This document shows positions 26,198 to 35,150 of a stretch of DNA of 64,000 bases, piece by piece (position 1 is the first letter of the stretch; each line of letters opens with the position of its first letter). This DNA comes from CBDCFV01 sp965216425 (lineage in GTDB: Bacteria; Chloroflexota; Dehalococcoidia; Lucifugimonadales; UBA3495). The stretch is taken from contig CBDCFV010000006.1 in assembly GCA_965216425.1 (NCBI GenBank), positions 930,001 through 994,000 of the forward strand. Reading direction: 5' to 3'. Under the pieces are notes generated by a model. That model was not told the DNA's origin and ran no database searches. It saw nothing but the letters and a program-made list of their open reading frames with translations. The position numbers and the translations under genes are program-made.

Positions 26198-27856
26198 CTA
26201 TGTCCAGGACAGCAGGCTTGCCCGAGGCTTGCCCGAGGCTATGGCTCGCTGAACCGCCGGCGCGATTTCGCCGGGCTCCACGATGCGCTCACCGTGCACC
26301 CCCATGCTCCTGGCTATGGCGGCTACGTCGAAGGGAGTTGGGAAGTCGGAGTAAAGCAGGTTGTGCCCCGCAGGCTCGACTCCCAGGATATCTTTCTGAT
26401 AAACGTTGAAGTTGACCTTCAGAACCCGGTAGCTTCCGTTGTTGCAAATGACGAAAACGCACGGGATGTTGTCGTTGGCAGCCGTCCACAAGCCTTGGAT
26501 GGTCATCATAGCGCTGCCGTCGCCGATGATGCCGAAAACTGGCCTGTCCGGGTAGGCGCACTGGGTGCCCATGGTGGCGCCTATGCCGCCGCCGATGGAC
26601 TGACCTCTAACGCCTACTATATCTCCCTTCTTTGCCCCCTGGAAGTAGTGGCGCAGCGCGCCACGGTTGCTGATTGAGTCGTCAACGACGATGGCGTTGG
26701 GCGGCAAGGCTTCGGCCAGTTCGGACATCATCCTGGCGGGAGTCATCGGGAGGCTTTCCCACCGACCGGCTACCGTTTGCTCGTAAGCTTGGCGCTTGTC
26801 CTTGGCTTCCTGGGTCACCGTGGCTTGACGGTTGCGAATTTCGCCTTCCAACGCGGGCGACAGACGCGGCTTGACGGCCTCGATAAGCTCTTCCAAGGCC
26901 CGCCCGCAGTGGGCGACGATACCCACGTCAGTGGGTTCGTTCTTGCCGACACGGCCCGGTATTGGGTCGATGTGAACCAGCTTTACATCGGGCTCCAGAA
27001 CAACGTCGCCCCAGTAGAACAGTTCTTCGAACACGTCCATCCCGACTGCCAGGACAAGGTCCACGTTGTGCAGGACCTCCCTGCTGGCCTCAACTCTCAG
27101 TGAATGGGTGCCGAAATACTGGGGATGCGTAGTCGGGAAGGAAACCTCGGCAGCCCGTGACTGGTATACCGGCAAACCAAGCAACTCGGCCAACTCAACG
27201 GCTTGGTCCACGGCTCCGTCGTCGGAAACGCGGTCTCCAACAATCATCATGGGGGTCTTGGAAGCCAGAAGCAACTCGGCGGCTTCTTGTATCCCGTTGG
27301 CTCCCGGCCGAGTGGCGTCATGAATTCTGCTCGACGGCACGATGTTCATTTCCGCCATGCCCTCAAGGGCGTTGGAGGTAAACCCCACGTACACCGGACC
27401 CTTGGGGTGGCTGTTGGCCTCGTTGAATGCCCTTCGCATGGCGCCGGGAATCTGGTCGGCCAAGGTCAACTCCACCGACCACTTGGTGACCGGACGAACA
27501 AGCTCCGCCAAGTCCGTCTTGGCCCCGGTGATGCTCCGGGCATCGTAGTTCGCCGACGTCACCACCATTGGAGTGCCAGTGTTGTAGGCGTCCAGCATCA
27601 AGGCAATTCCGTTAGCCAAGCCGCTGTCTACGTGGAGGCTCACAAAGGACGCCGTGCCGGTGGCGCGGGCGTAGGACTCCCCCATACCGACAGCGATGCT
27701 TTCCTGCAAAGCGAGGATATACTTGAACTCAGGGTAATCGCCCAGCACGTCGATGATGGGGCCTTCGCTTGTTCCGGGGTTGCCGAATATGTACTCAACC
27801 CCCTCGGCCTTCAACATCTCCAGCAGAGCGCGCTTTCCGGGCATCATTTCCGGCAT
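26198..27856 (-). CDS. ThDP-dependent decarboxylase-like enzyme (benzoylformate decarboxylase type) with frameshifted C-terminus
   Basis: 552 residues with ThDP fold. The N-terminal domain has 'IFGNPGTSEGP' and catalytic Glu52 in 'LALQESIAVG'; the ThDP-Mg motif is 'GIIGDGSAMMT...NNGS'. The whole resembles benzoylformate decarboxylase more than acetolactate synthase. GAGGT precedes the ATG at 27856. At the 3' end an exact 11-bp tandem duplication (plus-strand 26217-26227 and 26228-26238) shifts the frame, so the protein ends 'KPRASLLSWT'; removing one unit gives the family-like end 'KPAVLDIVIDGSLFH'. The truncation affects only about 14 residues and may be tolerated. Confidence 0.85.
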   Translation of the reverse strand: MPEMMPGKRALLEMLKAEGVEYIFGNPGTSEGPIIDVLGDYPEFKYILALQESIAVGMGESYARATGTASFVSLHVDSGLANGIALMLDAYNTGTPMVVTSANYDARSITGAKTDLAELVRPVTKWSVELTLADQIPGAMRRAFNEANSHPKGPVYVGFTSNALEGMAEMNIVPSSRIHDATRPGANGIQEAAELLLASKTPMMIVGDRVSDDGAVDQAVELAELLGLPVYQSRAAEVSFPTTHPQYFGTHSLRVEASREVLHNVDLVLAVGMDVFEELFYWGDVVLEPDVKLVHIDPIPGRVGKNEPTDVGIVAHCGRALEELIEAVKPRLSPALEGEIRNRQATVTQEAKDKRQAYEQTVAGRWESLPMTPARMMSELAEALPPNAIVVDDSISNRGALRHYFQGAKKGDIVGVRGQSIGGGIGATMGTQCAYPDRPVFGIIGDGSAMMTIQGLWTAANDNIPCVFVICNNGSYRVLKVNFNVYQKDILGVEPAGHNLLYSDFPTPFDVAAIARSMGVHGERIVEPGEIAPAVQRAIASGKPRASLLSWT

Positions 27857-27940
27857 GGTTTACCTCACTCATTGACCGAATATTCTATTGTTGACAGTGT
27901 AGATGGGTAGGGTACGGCGTCGGTTTCGGCCGCGTGGCGG

Positions 27941-28156
27941 CTATCCGCCCCGGGCAAGCTGAACGGGCAACACACCTACCAGCGAGATCAGGGCCACGAT
28001 TACTCCCCCGCCCATTCCCAAGACCGCCAGAGTAAGCCGGTCTATTCGCGCGTCGATTGCCCGGACTTCGTTGTGGAGGTCCTGGATGGCCTGAACCATA
28101 AGCTCCATCTGGCCTTCCAACCGACCCAAGCGGGTTTCGTCGCTCTCGGAGATCAT
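27941..28156 (-). CDS. Small protein with coiled coil and one membrane helix
   Basis: 71 residues. The first half is charged and heptad-like (ETRLGRLEGQMELMVQAIQD); the second half is a hydrophobic segment (AVLGMGGGVIVALISLVGVL). Its ATG overlaps the stop of the threonine aldolase-like gene (ATGA), so the two are translated together. Related tiny 'hemolysin XhlA-like' proteins exist; no function is assigned. Confidence 0.65.
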   Translation of the reverse strand: MISESDETRLGRLEGQMELMVQAIQDLHNEVRAIDARIDRLTLAVLGMGGGVIVALISLVGVLPVQLARGG

Positions 28157-29295
28157 GCCGTTCTCCCCTCATTCAACGCAGCGCCAAAGGCTTCGACGAT
28201 GACCTCGTTGGACATTCGCAATATGCTTGTATTGACGGTGAGATAGGAAATCCGGCCAGTGCTCTCGTCCGGGTAGAGAAAGATGTCATTACTGCGCAGA
28301 CTTTCTGCGAATTTGTCGGCGTCCACGTCATGAGGGAGGGACAGAGGATAGATGTTTGAGCCATGCTCGAACTTCCCCACCTCCAGCCCCGGCAATTCAT
28401 TCAACCTGTCGAAAAGGTCTTTGCTCTTATGCATGGCCTGATGGAACCGTTTCTCGAATCCAACCAATCCCCTCAAAGCCAGGCTTGCTGCGAAGCACGA
28501 AGACGAGAGGCCGCCGCCGAACATCCTCCTGGTATGGTACATGCCGTCCAGAAGGCGCGACTCCCCGGCAAGAATTGCGCCGAACGGTGCGCCGAAGTAC
28601 TTGTACACCGAGACGTAAACGGTGTCGAACAGGGCGGCGTACTCTTTCACAGGCACGCCGGTGGCGGCGGACATCATGTAGAGGCGTGCGCCGTCGAGGT
28701 GGGTCCCAATACCCCTACCTCTGCAATACTCGGTGATGGCCGTCATTTCCGGGAAGGGGACCACTTGTCCAGCTTGGCGGCGCACCGGGCTCTCTATCAT
28801 TACGGCGCCTACAGGGGTCAACACCCGTCCGGAAGTGGACTCGTCAACAATCCCTTTCAATTCGTCCAAGGTAAACCCGGGCCACCCTTTCGCCAACGGG
28901 ACCAGATTGATGCCGCTCAATTGGGTTACGCAATCGCCGCTGTCATGGTACAGGTGGCTCTGCTCTTGAACTATTGCCCGTGGCTTGCCGCCGCAGAGGC
29001 CGCGGATAGCCAGATGATTGGCAAGGGTGCCGGTGGGCATGAAGACCGCCGCTTCCTTCCCCAACAACTCGGCAAACCGGGTCTCTAGCTTTGCGACGTC
29101 GCCTCCCAAAGAGTAGAAATCGCTCTCCAAGCCGGACTCCGCTTCGGCGTCAATCAACTGGCGCAGCATCGACTGAGGCGTCTTGGGTTCACCATCGCCC
29201 CTGAAGACGACGGAGGTCTCGGTTTCCATTGGGACGCCGGAGTTCGACGCAACCGCGTGGTTTTGATGTTCGATGCTACTGGCTAAAGCAGACAT
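28153..29295 (-). CDS. Threonine aldolase family PLP enzyme (beta-eliminating lyase)
   Basis: Fold-type I PLP enzyme of 380 residues. The Schiff-base lysine is in 'VYVSVYKYFGAPFGAIL', and 'GTHLDGARLYMMSAATG' and 'FMPTGTLANHLAIRG' match low-specificity L-threonine aldolases, which split threonine to glycine and acetaldehyde. The N-terminus has about 22 extra residues before a second Met (29229), so the start is uncertain. Glycine produced could feed the betaine pathway encoded elsewhere in the window, but that is speculative. It shares a 4-base overlap with the downstream small membrane protein. Confidence 0.85.
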   Translation of the reverse strand: MSALASSIEHQNHAVASNSGVPMETETSVVFRGDGEPKTPQSMLRQLIDAEAESGLESDFYSLGGDVAKLETRFAELLGKEAAVFMPTGTLANHLAIRGLCGGKPRAIVQEQSHLYHDSGDCVTQLSGINLVPLAKGWPGFTLDELKGIVDESTSGRVLTPVGAVMIESPVRRQAGQVVPFPEMTAITEYCRGRGIGTHLDGARLYMMSAATGVPVKEYAALFDTVYVSVYKYFGAPFGAILAGESRLLDGMYHTRRMFGGGLSSSCFAASLALRGLVGFEKRFHQAMHKSKDLFDRLNELPGLEVGKFEHGSNIYPLSLPHDVDADKFAESLRSNDIFLYPDESTGRISYLTVNTSILRMSNEVIVEAFGAALNEGRTA

Positions 29296-29361
29296 GGCAA
29301 ACCGTCACTAAGGGGCCTTGGGACAGAATACAGGGATGGTACCGGGCAACTTGCGGGTTGT

Positions 29362-29553
29362 CTACACCCCAGGATATTCCTTGGTCGGCAGCCGGGGAGT
29401 GGCCCCGCCCAAGCTCAGCGATCTAGGGTACTTGTCATACTCCATGAATGCGCCTCCCCAGTCCCCAGGCCGGTGCTGGCACCGGGGACATTCCACGGGG
29501 GGGTCATCGGGCGTCCATGCGTAATCACATCGGGGACATAGCAATTTAGCCAT
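29362..29553 (-). CDS. Small zinc-ribbon protein
   Basis: 63 residues with CPRC and CPRC pairs (LLCPRCDYAWTPDD and VECPRCQHRPG), a one-domain zinc ribbon. GGGAGG is 6 bases before the ATG. It stands alone upstream of the threonine aldolase-like gene with no known partner. Confidence 0.7.
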   Translation of the reverse strand: MAKLLCPRCDYAWTPDDPPVECPRCQHRPGDWGGAFMEYDKYPRSLSLGGATPRLPTKEYPGV

Positions 29554-30058
29554 ACCTGACCTCCCTTTCCTTAGCGACGGCGGCCATTAATTCCACTGGA
29601 ATAGTTGAAGCAGATTCACAGCGGGCGCTACTACTATCCTTCTTCCTCCATATCTATATCATCGCAGAGTGCGCACAGACCACGGAGAGCAGTGGGGCGA
29701 ATGTTCTAGAATCTGTGACATTTCGTGTCATTTAGCTTTGACAGCGTGGCTGGGCTTTTAGAGTTTTGTGTCACATCGCCCAGTATCGAACCGTTTCTGC
29801 GCCACTATATGCCACCTTTAGTGTCATTTTGATTCGATCACAAGACTCGCTTTGGCTCCCCGTCCAGCAGAGGTTTGATACGGAGCAGACATCATATTAA
29901 GCCGTGGTCATCGGGATTGGGAAGGGCAAAGTGTCATAGGGCTGCCGTGATATTTTCGGGCAAGCGACCGCAAGTGGAGAAAGGGCTTATGTTGGCGTGT
30001 TATCATTTTCGAAGTTCAACCCAGCCTGTGGGCCGGTCCTCCGGGAGGAAGTTCAGCG
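29554..30058. other. Intergenic region, AT-richer, with TGTCA repeats
   Basis: No gene recognised. TGACA-TTTCG-TGTCA near 29718-29732 is a small hairpin and GTGTCA recurs at about 29768, 29821 and 29928. The only open frame across it is not supported. It may hold the promoter for the Uma2-type gene. Confidence 0.4.
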
Positions 30059-30120
30059 ATGACAACCAAGTTGCCGCCGCCTTTCGATAAACTGCGGACG
30101 CTAAAGGCAGGTCCCCCCGC

Positions 30121-30894
30121 ATGGAAAACGTCCTGGGAGACGCAGGAGTTACCAGCAGACCCCATCGGGCCGGTCGCGGTGGCCCCGGGTCCCCCGACGA
30201 CCGACGACCCTTAGCAGACGATATGCAACAATTACCTCACGTTCTCTACGCCGTTACAGTCCTTCAAGTCTTTTTTCGGGGACGCCCGGGCGTATTCGTC
30301 AGCGCCAATACCCCGGTGTACTACATCGATTCCGAGGGGGCTCAACGGATTATCTATCCCGGTTGCTACGTCGCTACCGGGGTTGACCCCATCGCCGTGC
30401 GCCGCCGCAACGGATACTTTATCAGGGAAGCGGGCCGCCCTCCGGCCTTTGCGATGGAGATGGCTTCCGAGACCACTCATCCCAACGACACGGGTTTCAA
30501 AAGGGAGTTGTACGCCCGGCTTGGAGTAACCGAATACTGGCGGTTCGACGGGGCCGAGGAACAACTTTACCCGGAGCGACTGGCCGGGGACCAACTGGCA
30601 GGCGGGGAGTACACGCCCATTGAGACCACAACAGGTCCCGACGGCGTCATCAGGGGACACAGCACCATCCTGGGGCTGGACATATGCTGGGACAATCTCA
30701 AACTCCGGTTCTACGACCCGGAGGCCGAAAGGTTCCTTCTGAGCCTGGATGAATCGGAGGACCTGCTTGATGAGGAACGAGCCACACGACGGGCTGCCGA
30801 GGAGCGGATGAGCCGAGAACGGGCCGCCCGCCAAGCAGCGGAGGAGCGGATACGGCAACTGGAAGAACAACTTGGCCGCCAGCCTCCTGAATAG
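30121..30894 (+). CDS. Uma2-family (DUF820) restriction-endonuclease-fold protein with apparent N-terminal frameshift
   Basis: The body has the PD-(D/E)XK-like Uma2 pattern: 'VFVSANTPVYYI', 'YPGCYVATGVDP', 'FAMEMASETTHPND' and 'KRELYARLGVTEYW', then a C-terminal coiled coil rich in Arg, Glu and Ala (RAARQAAEERIRQLEEQLG). The ATG at 30121 and the alternative at 30223 lack a ribosome site. By contrast GGGAGGAA (30043-30050) sits 8 bases before an ATG at 30059 in another frame, which encodes 'MTTKLPPPFDKLRTL...PPTTDDP' and stops at 30212, exactly where the present frame continues 'LADDMQQLPH'. A single-base indel near 30210 would join them. Confidence 0.7.
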   Translation: MENVLGDAGVTSRPHRAGRGGPGSPDDRRPLADDMQQLPHVLYAVTVLQVFFRGRPGVFVSANTPVYYIDSEGAQRIIYPGCYVATGVDPIAVRRRNGYFIREAGRPPAFAMEMASETTHPNDTGFKRELYARLGVTEYWRFDGAEEQLYPERLAGDQLAGGEYTPIETTTGPDGVIRGHSTILGLDICWDNLKLRFYDPEAERFLLSLDESEDLLDEERATRRAAEERMSRERAARQAAEERIRQLEEQLGRQPPE

Positions 30895-30921
30895 TCCGGG
30901 GCCTACGTCAGGAAACAACAA

Positions 30922-31047
30922 TTAGAAATCATCTGAAAACCAATCGGTCTCGCTGATTTCCCCATGTCGCTGACCGAGGCCTATAGATTCCCGCCGGCGC
31001 GGGAATGACGGGTTAGGTGCTGTGACAAGTTTTGAGATAATTTCTTA
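30922..31047. mobile_element. MITE-like inverted-repeat element, family 1, copy 3
   Basis: TTAGAAATCATCTGAAAAC (30922-30940) pairs with GTTTTGAGATAATTTCTTA (31029-31047) with three mismatches. The core GATTCCCGCCGGCGCGGGAATGAC is a near-perfect palindrome. 126 bp, no coding capacity; it lies 27 bp after the Uma2-type stop codon. Confidence 0.75.
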
Positions 31048-31213
31048 TCGCCCCATCCGGGATTTACGCAACCGGAGACTCAATAGTTCTTGATATTGAT
31101 TATGGCTGACCATAGCCTGTTGGACGGGGAGACTCAGGAATGCTAACATATAGCGACAGCCGCCGTAGTGGGCGCGCTAAGATGTATTGTGTTCAAAGCA
31201 GAGAGGAGAACGT

Positions 31214-32617
31214 ATGGGAAATAACGACACCGCTTTGATGGCTCACCTGATGCGCCGGGCTGGATTTGGAGCCCAGTACCACGAGATCGAAGCCCGGGCC
31301 GCGAAGGGGTATGAGGAGACCGTAGAAGAACTTCTGAACCCCGAAGAAAACTCCAACGGGATGGACCTGGACCTGGTGGCCCGCTACTTCATAGAATGGA
31401 ACCACTTCGCCAGGGGCGTGCCGGAATACTTTGCTTGGAGGATGATCAATTCCAGGGCTCAGTTGGAAGAGAAAATGGTCCTCTTCTGGCATAGTATCCT
31501 GTGCACCTCCGACAGCAAATTGCAAAGCTACCCGACCCACTATCAGGAACTTGAGATGTTCCGTAAGTATGGGATGGGCAGCTTCCGGGACATCCTCATC
31601 GAAATCTCCAAAGACCCGGGCATGATTTACTACTTGGACAACTGCCTGAGCCACAAGGGCGCCATCAACGAGAACTACGGGCGCGAGTTGCTGGAGCTGT
31701 TCTCCTTGGGCGTGGGCATGGACGGCGAGTTCAACTACACCGAGGACGACGTAAAGGAATGCGCCAGGGCGTTCACGGGCTGGACCATTACCAACAATAT
31801 CCCCGGACAGCCCTACGGACGGTACGAGGCGAAGTTTATTTACAACGCAGATGATCACGACGAGGAAGAGAAGACCTTCCTGGGGGAGACCGGCAACTTC
31901 AACGGAGAGGACATCATCGACATCATCGTCAAGCAGCCGGCGGCGGCCAGGTTCCTCTCCCGCCACCTGTACAGCTACTTCGTGGCCGACGAAGTCGGGG
32001 TGCCTTCCTGGATGAACACTCCTCCGGCGGACCCGGAAACCATCAAGATGCTGGAGGACGAGTACTTCCGCTCCGGGTATAACATCCGCTCGATGCTGGG
32101 AGTCTTGTTCAACTCCGATACTTTCAAGAACGCCCGGTTCCGCCGGATCAAGAGCCCCGTCGAGACGGTTATCGGCACTCTGCGAATGGTCGGCGACTGG
32201 ACGACGCCCAAACCCGGCTTCGAGTTCATCTTTGATGAAATGAAGTACATGGGACAAGAGCCGTTGAACCCGCCTTCCGTCGAGGGATGGCATACCGGCA
32301 GGGAGTGGATCGACGGCGGCACTCTGGTGCACCGGATCAACTTCACGGCCGATTTCCTGAGCGACACGGAATACCCAGGGATACAGGAGATAATCAACCA
32401 ACTGGCATCCGAAGGGGACACCGTTTCGCCGGAGGGCTTGGTTAACGGTTGCCTGCGGTTGCTGGGGCATTACGAACTGGCCGAGGAAAACCGCAAAATG
32501 CTCATGGCTCACGCCGAAAAGTCCGGTGACGTACAAACCGGGGCGAAAGAATTCCCCGAGAAGGTCACCGAGATGCTTCAAATGATCGCATCCACGAAAG
32601 AATACCTTTACGCGTAA
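31214..32617 (+). CDS. DUF1800 family protein
   Basis: 467 residues from the ATG at 31214, which follows GAGAGGAGAA directly. Family signature: N-terminal 'HLMRRAGFG', 'KMVLFWHSILCTS', 'NENYGRELLELFSLGVG', 'YTEDDVKECARAFTGWTI' and 'LNPPSVEGWHTGREWI'. DUF1800 proteins occur with DUF1501 proteins and are thought to be exported, but here there is no signal peptide. A DUF1501 gene follows 69 bp on and an NHL propeller after that; a paralogue is at 59821-61224. Confidence 0.88.
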   Translation: MGNNDTALMAHLMRRAGFGAQYHEIEARAAKGYEETVEELLNPEENSNGMDLDLVARYFIEWNHFARGVPEYFAWRMINSRAQLEEKMVLFWHSILCTSDSKLQSYPTHYQELEMFRKYGMGSFRDILIEISKDPGMIYYLDNCLSHKGAINENYGRELLELFSLGVGMDGEFNYTEDDVKECARAFTGWTITNNIPGQPYGRYEAKFIYNADDHDEEEKTFLGETGNFNGEDIIDIIVKQPAAARFLSRHLYSYFVADEVGVPSWMNTPPADPETIKMLEDEYFRSGYNIRSMLGVLFNSDTFKNARFRRIKSPVETVIGTLRMVGDWTTPKPGFEFIFDEMKYMGQEPLNPPSVEGWHTGREWIDGGTLVHRINFTADFLSDTEYPGIQEIINQLASEGDTVSPEGLVNGCLRLLGHYELAEENRKMLMAHAEKSGDVQTGAKEFPEKVTEMLQMIASTKEYLYA

Positions 32618-32685
32618 GGCAATCCTTTTACGGACGGGGTAGCTACACCAAGAGAGCTAACCCTGAATATGGTAAGGAGAAGGAT

Positions 32686-33822
32686 ATGACATCCAACAGA
32701 AAAGACCCGGTGCTGGTAGTCCTCCAAATGTCAGGCGCATTCGATGCACTGAATACGGTTATTCCTTACAACGACCCCTTGTACCCGGACTACCGCCCGG
32801 TCTTGAAAGTAGACCCGGAACAGGTTCTGGATATTGATGGCAACGTTGGGTTTCACCCTTCCATGTCCCCGTTGAAAGATCTTTACGACGAAGGGAAGGT
32901 CGCGGTCATCCAAGGCATCGGCTATCCCAACCCCAACCGTTCCCACTTCCGCTCGATGGACATCTGGCACACCGCCGAGCCTGAAAAGATGGTCACAGAG
33001 GGCTGGCTGGGTAAAGCCATCCGGGACTTGGACCCCCACAAGGAGAACGTTCTTACTGCGGTGAACTTTGGCCGCGGCCTCCCGCGGGCATTGGCCGCTC
33101 CCGGAGTATCCGTAGCCTCCGTGGGAGACTTGACCAACTACGGCGTGTTGACCGGCCTGGACGGCGATGACCAGAGGATGGAAGCGTTGGATATTTTCGC
33201 CCGGATGTATTCGCCGGCCATTGGCACCGGACCCGCCAGCGACTACCTGTCCCAGACCGGCTTGGATGCCTTGAAGGGCGCCGACATTCTGAGCACCGCC
33301 CCGTTGAAGTACTCTTCCAGTGTGGAGTACAGCGGCGGCTACTTCACGCAGTGGGTGAAGAACATCGCCCAAGTCCACTTGGCCGATTTCGGCACCCGGG
33401 TGCTTTACACCAGCCTCAACCCCGGCTCTTTCGACACCCATGCCAATCAGAACACCGCATTCCCGAAGATGTGGTCTGAAGTAACCAACGCCGTGGGCGA
33501 CCTTTACCAGGACCTTAAAGAGCACCACGCCAACGAGGAAGTGGTGATGTTGATGTTCACCGAGTTCGGCCGCAGGGTGAAGGAGAACGGCTCCGGCACC
33601 GACCACGGTTCCGGCAGCGTAGCCTTCGTGATCGGCGACGCTGTGCAGGGCGGCACTTATGGCGAGTATCCGTCCCTTGAACCGAGCAAGCTGGACGAAG
33701 GCGACCTGCGGTGGAACACCGACTTCCGGCGCACCTACGCCACGCTGTTGGACCAGTGGATGGGGCTGGACTCCAAGTCCATCCTCGGCGCCTCTTACGA
33801 GCAGCTCGACTTCATAAAGTAG
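32686..33822 (+). CDS. DUF1501 family protein
   Basis: 378 residues. 'LVVLQMSGAFDALNTVIPYNDPLYPDYRP' opens the domain and 'MFTEFGRRVKENGSGTDHGSGSVAFVIGDAV' is the conserved C-terminal block of DUF1501/sulfatase-like proteins. Unusually there is no Tat signal before it; the mature-type domain starts at residue 9. AAGGAGAAGG precedes the ATG. It follows DUF1800 and precedes an NHL propeller gene, so the three products probably act together. Confidence 0.87.
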   Translation: MTSNRKDPVLVVLQMSGAFDALNTVIPYNDPLYPDYRPVLKVDPEQVLDIDGNVGFHPSMSPLKDLYDEGKVAVIQGIGYPNPNRSHFRSMDIWHTAEPEKMVTEGWLGKAIRDLDPHKENVLTAVNFGRGLPRALAAPGVSVASVGDLTNYGVLTGLDGDDQRMEALDIFARMYSPAIGTGPASDYLSQTGLDALKGADILSTAPLKYSSSVEYSGGYFTQWVKNIAQVHLADFGTRVLYTSLNPGSFDTHANQNTAFPKMWSEVTNAVGDLYQDLKEHHANEEVVMLMFTEFGRRVKENGSGTDHGSGSVAFVIGDAVQGGTYGEYPSLEPSKLDEGDLRWNTDFRRTYATLLDQWMGLDSKSILGASYEQLDFIK

Positions 33823-33846
33823 GCAAAATAGGCGACCCCGCAACTT

Positions 33847-33882
33847 GCCCAGCCTTACCCTCTTTGTGGGGCAAGGCTGGGC
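33847..33882 (+). terminator. Hairpin between DUF1501 and NHL genes
   Basis: GCCCAGCCTT (33847-33856) pairs perfectly with AAGGCTGGGC (33873-33882), with inner ACCC/GGGG pairing; TAAAGTTT follows. It could limit read-through from the DUF1501 gene. Confidence 0.6.
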
Positions 33883-33930
33883 TAAAGTTTAGTCGTCACC
33901 CCCCAAATTGACGCCTTATCGAGGTATTCT

Positions 33931-34968
33931 ATGGTTACACAAGTTGCTCCATCAATAATGTTCGAATACAGCCACACCATCGGACGCCAGGAAGTCCGCA
34001 ATGGCAACGGGTTCTTCAACCCTGTGGCGATTACCAGTGACGCCGACGGCTTGTTGTACGTCTTGAGCCGCGGCACTGAGACTCCGGCCTTCTATCCCTG
34101 CAAACGGATCACCGTCTGTACCGTAGACGAGGAACTTATCCGGGACTTTGGATTCAAGGCCACCCCGGAAGAAGCCAGCGTTGATTCCGTTGACGGCGCG
34201 TTCTTCTGGCCCACGTCCGTAGCGGTCGACAGCCAAGGCAATACCTATGGCTCCGACGAATACATCCAGAGAATCTCAATCTGGGACAAGAATGGACAGT
34301 GGGTTGGCAAGTGGGGCACCGTGGGCGACGGGGACGGAGAGTTCAACCGCCCCTCCGGCATCGCCTTTGACAAGGACGACAACCTTTACATGGTCGACAG
34401 CTTGAACCACCGGGTGCAGGTGTTCACCAAGGACGGCAAGTTCCTGCGCAAGTGGGGGTCCCAGGGCGACGGAGACGGCCAGTTCAGCTACCCTTGGGGT
34501 ATCGAAGTTGACCAGGACGCCAATGTATACGTGGCCGACTGGCATAACGACCGCATCCAGAAGTTCTCCTCCGACGGGCAGTTCCTGATGAAGTTCGGGA
34601 CTACCGGAAACGGAGACGGCGAGTTCAACCGGCCCACCGGAGTGGCCGTTGACCGGGAAGGGACCATCTATGTTGCCGACTACAACAACGACCGGTTGCA
34701 GGTGTTCGACGCCGACGGCAACTATATGACCCAACTGGAAGGCTCGGCGACCCTTTCCAAGTGGGGCAGAGAGCGGGTGCTGTTGGACCCTGTGGCGGCC
34801 AAGGGCAGGGCGGCGGCCCAGGGCCTGTACGAGCGCGAGAAGCTGTTCCGGGGGCCCATCGCGGTTGAAGTGGACGCTGAGAACCGGGTATTCGTGGTGG
34901 AGGTCGCCACCCACCGGGTCCAAGTATTCCAGAAGCAGACCCCCATGTTCCAGGGGGGTCTTCTGTAA
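33931..34968 (+). CDS. NHL-repeat beta-propeller protein
   Basis: 345 residues made of about six NHL blades; units such as 'GEFNRPSGIAFDKDDNLYMVDSLNHRVQVFTKDGKFLRKWG' repeat from about residue 90 to 270, then an insert of about 50 residues precedes the final blade. No signal peptide or catalytic motif is seen; it is likely a ligand- or protein-binding scaffold. A paralogue at 61249-62265 also sits directly downstream of a DUF1800 gene. Confidence 0.85.
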   Translation: MVTQVAPSIMFEYSHTIGRQEVRNGNGFFNPVAITSDADGLLYVLSRGTETPAFYPCKRITVCTVDEELIRDFGFKATPEEASVDSVDGAFFWPTSVAVDSQGNTYGSDEYIQRISIWDKNGQWVGKWGTVGDGDGEFNRPSGIAFDKDDNLYMVDSLNHRVQVFTKDGKFLRKWGSQGDGDGQFSYPWGIEVDQDANVYVADWHNDRIQKFSSDGQFLMKFGTTGNGDGEFNRPTGVAVDREGTIYVADYNNDRLQVFDADGNYMTQLEGSATLSKWGRERVLLDPVAAKGRAAAQGLYEREKLFRGPIAVEVDAENRVFVVEVATHRVQVFQKQTPMFQGGLL

Positions 34969-35007
34969 CCAGCCCAGGAAAGAGTAACTTTTTTAAAGGC
35001 CAGGAGC

Positions 35008-35066
35008 AGGCCGGGTGGCCCGCCGTTAAAACTGCGGCAGGCCACCCTTTGCTACCCGGCCTTTTT
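35008..35066 (+). terminator. Terminator after the NHL gene
   Basis: AGGCCGGGT (35008-35016) pairs with ACCCGGCCT (35054-35062), enclosing a second stem (GGTGGCC/GGCCACC), followed by TTTTT. A good intrinsic terminator for the DUF1800-DUF1501-NHL unit. Confidence 0.8.
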
Positions 35067-35150
35067 CTAACTCTCCCAACCTTCGTTGACCAACATAGGG
35101 CATACTCCAAGAGCATTCATTAGGGAACTTGAGGACCGGCAGGTGATAGC

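Noticed and set aside
31193..33843. Long minus-strand open frames antisense to the DUF1800 and DUF1501 genes
   Set aside because: They have no recognisable domains, and the plus-strand frames carry clear family motifs and ribosome sites; such shadows are common with G+C-rich third positions.
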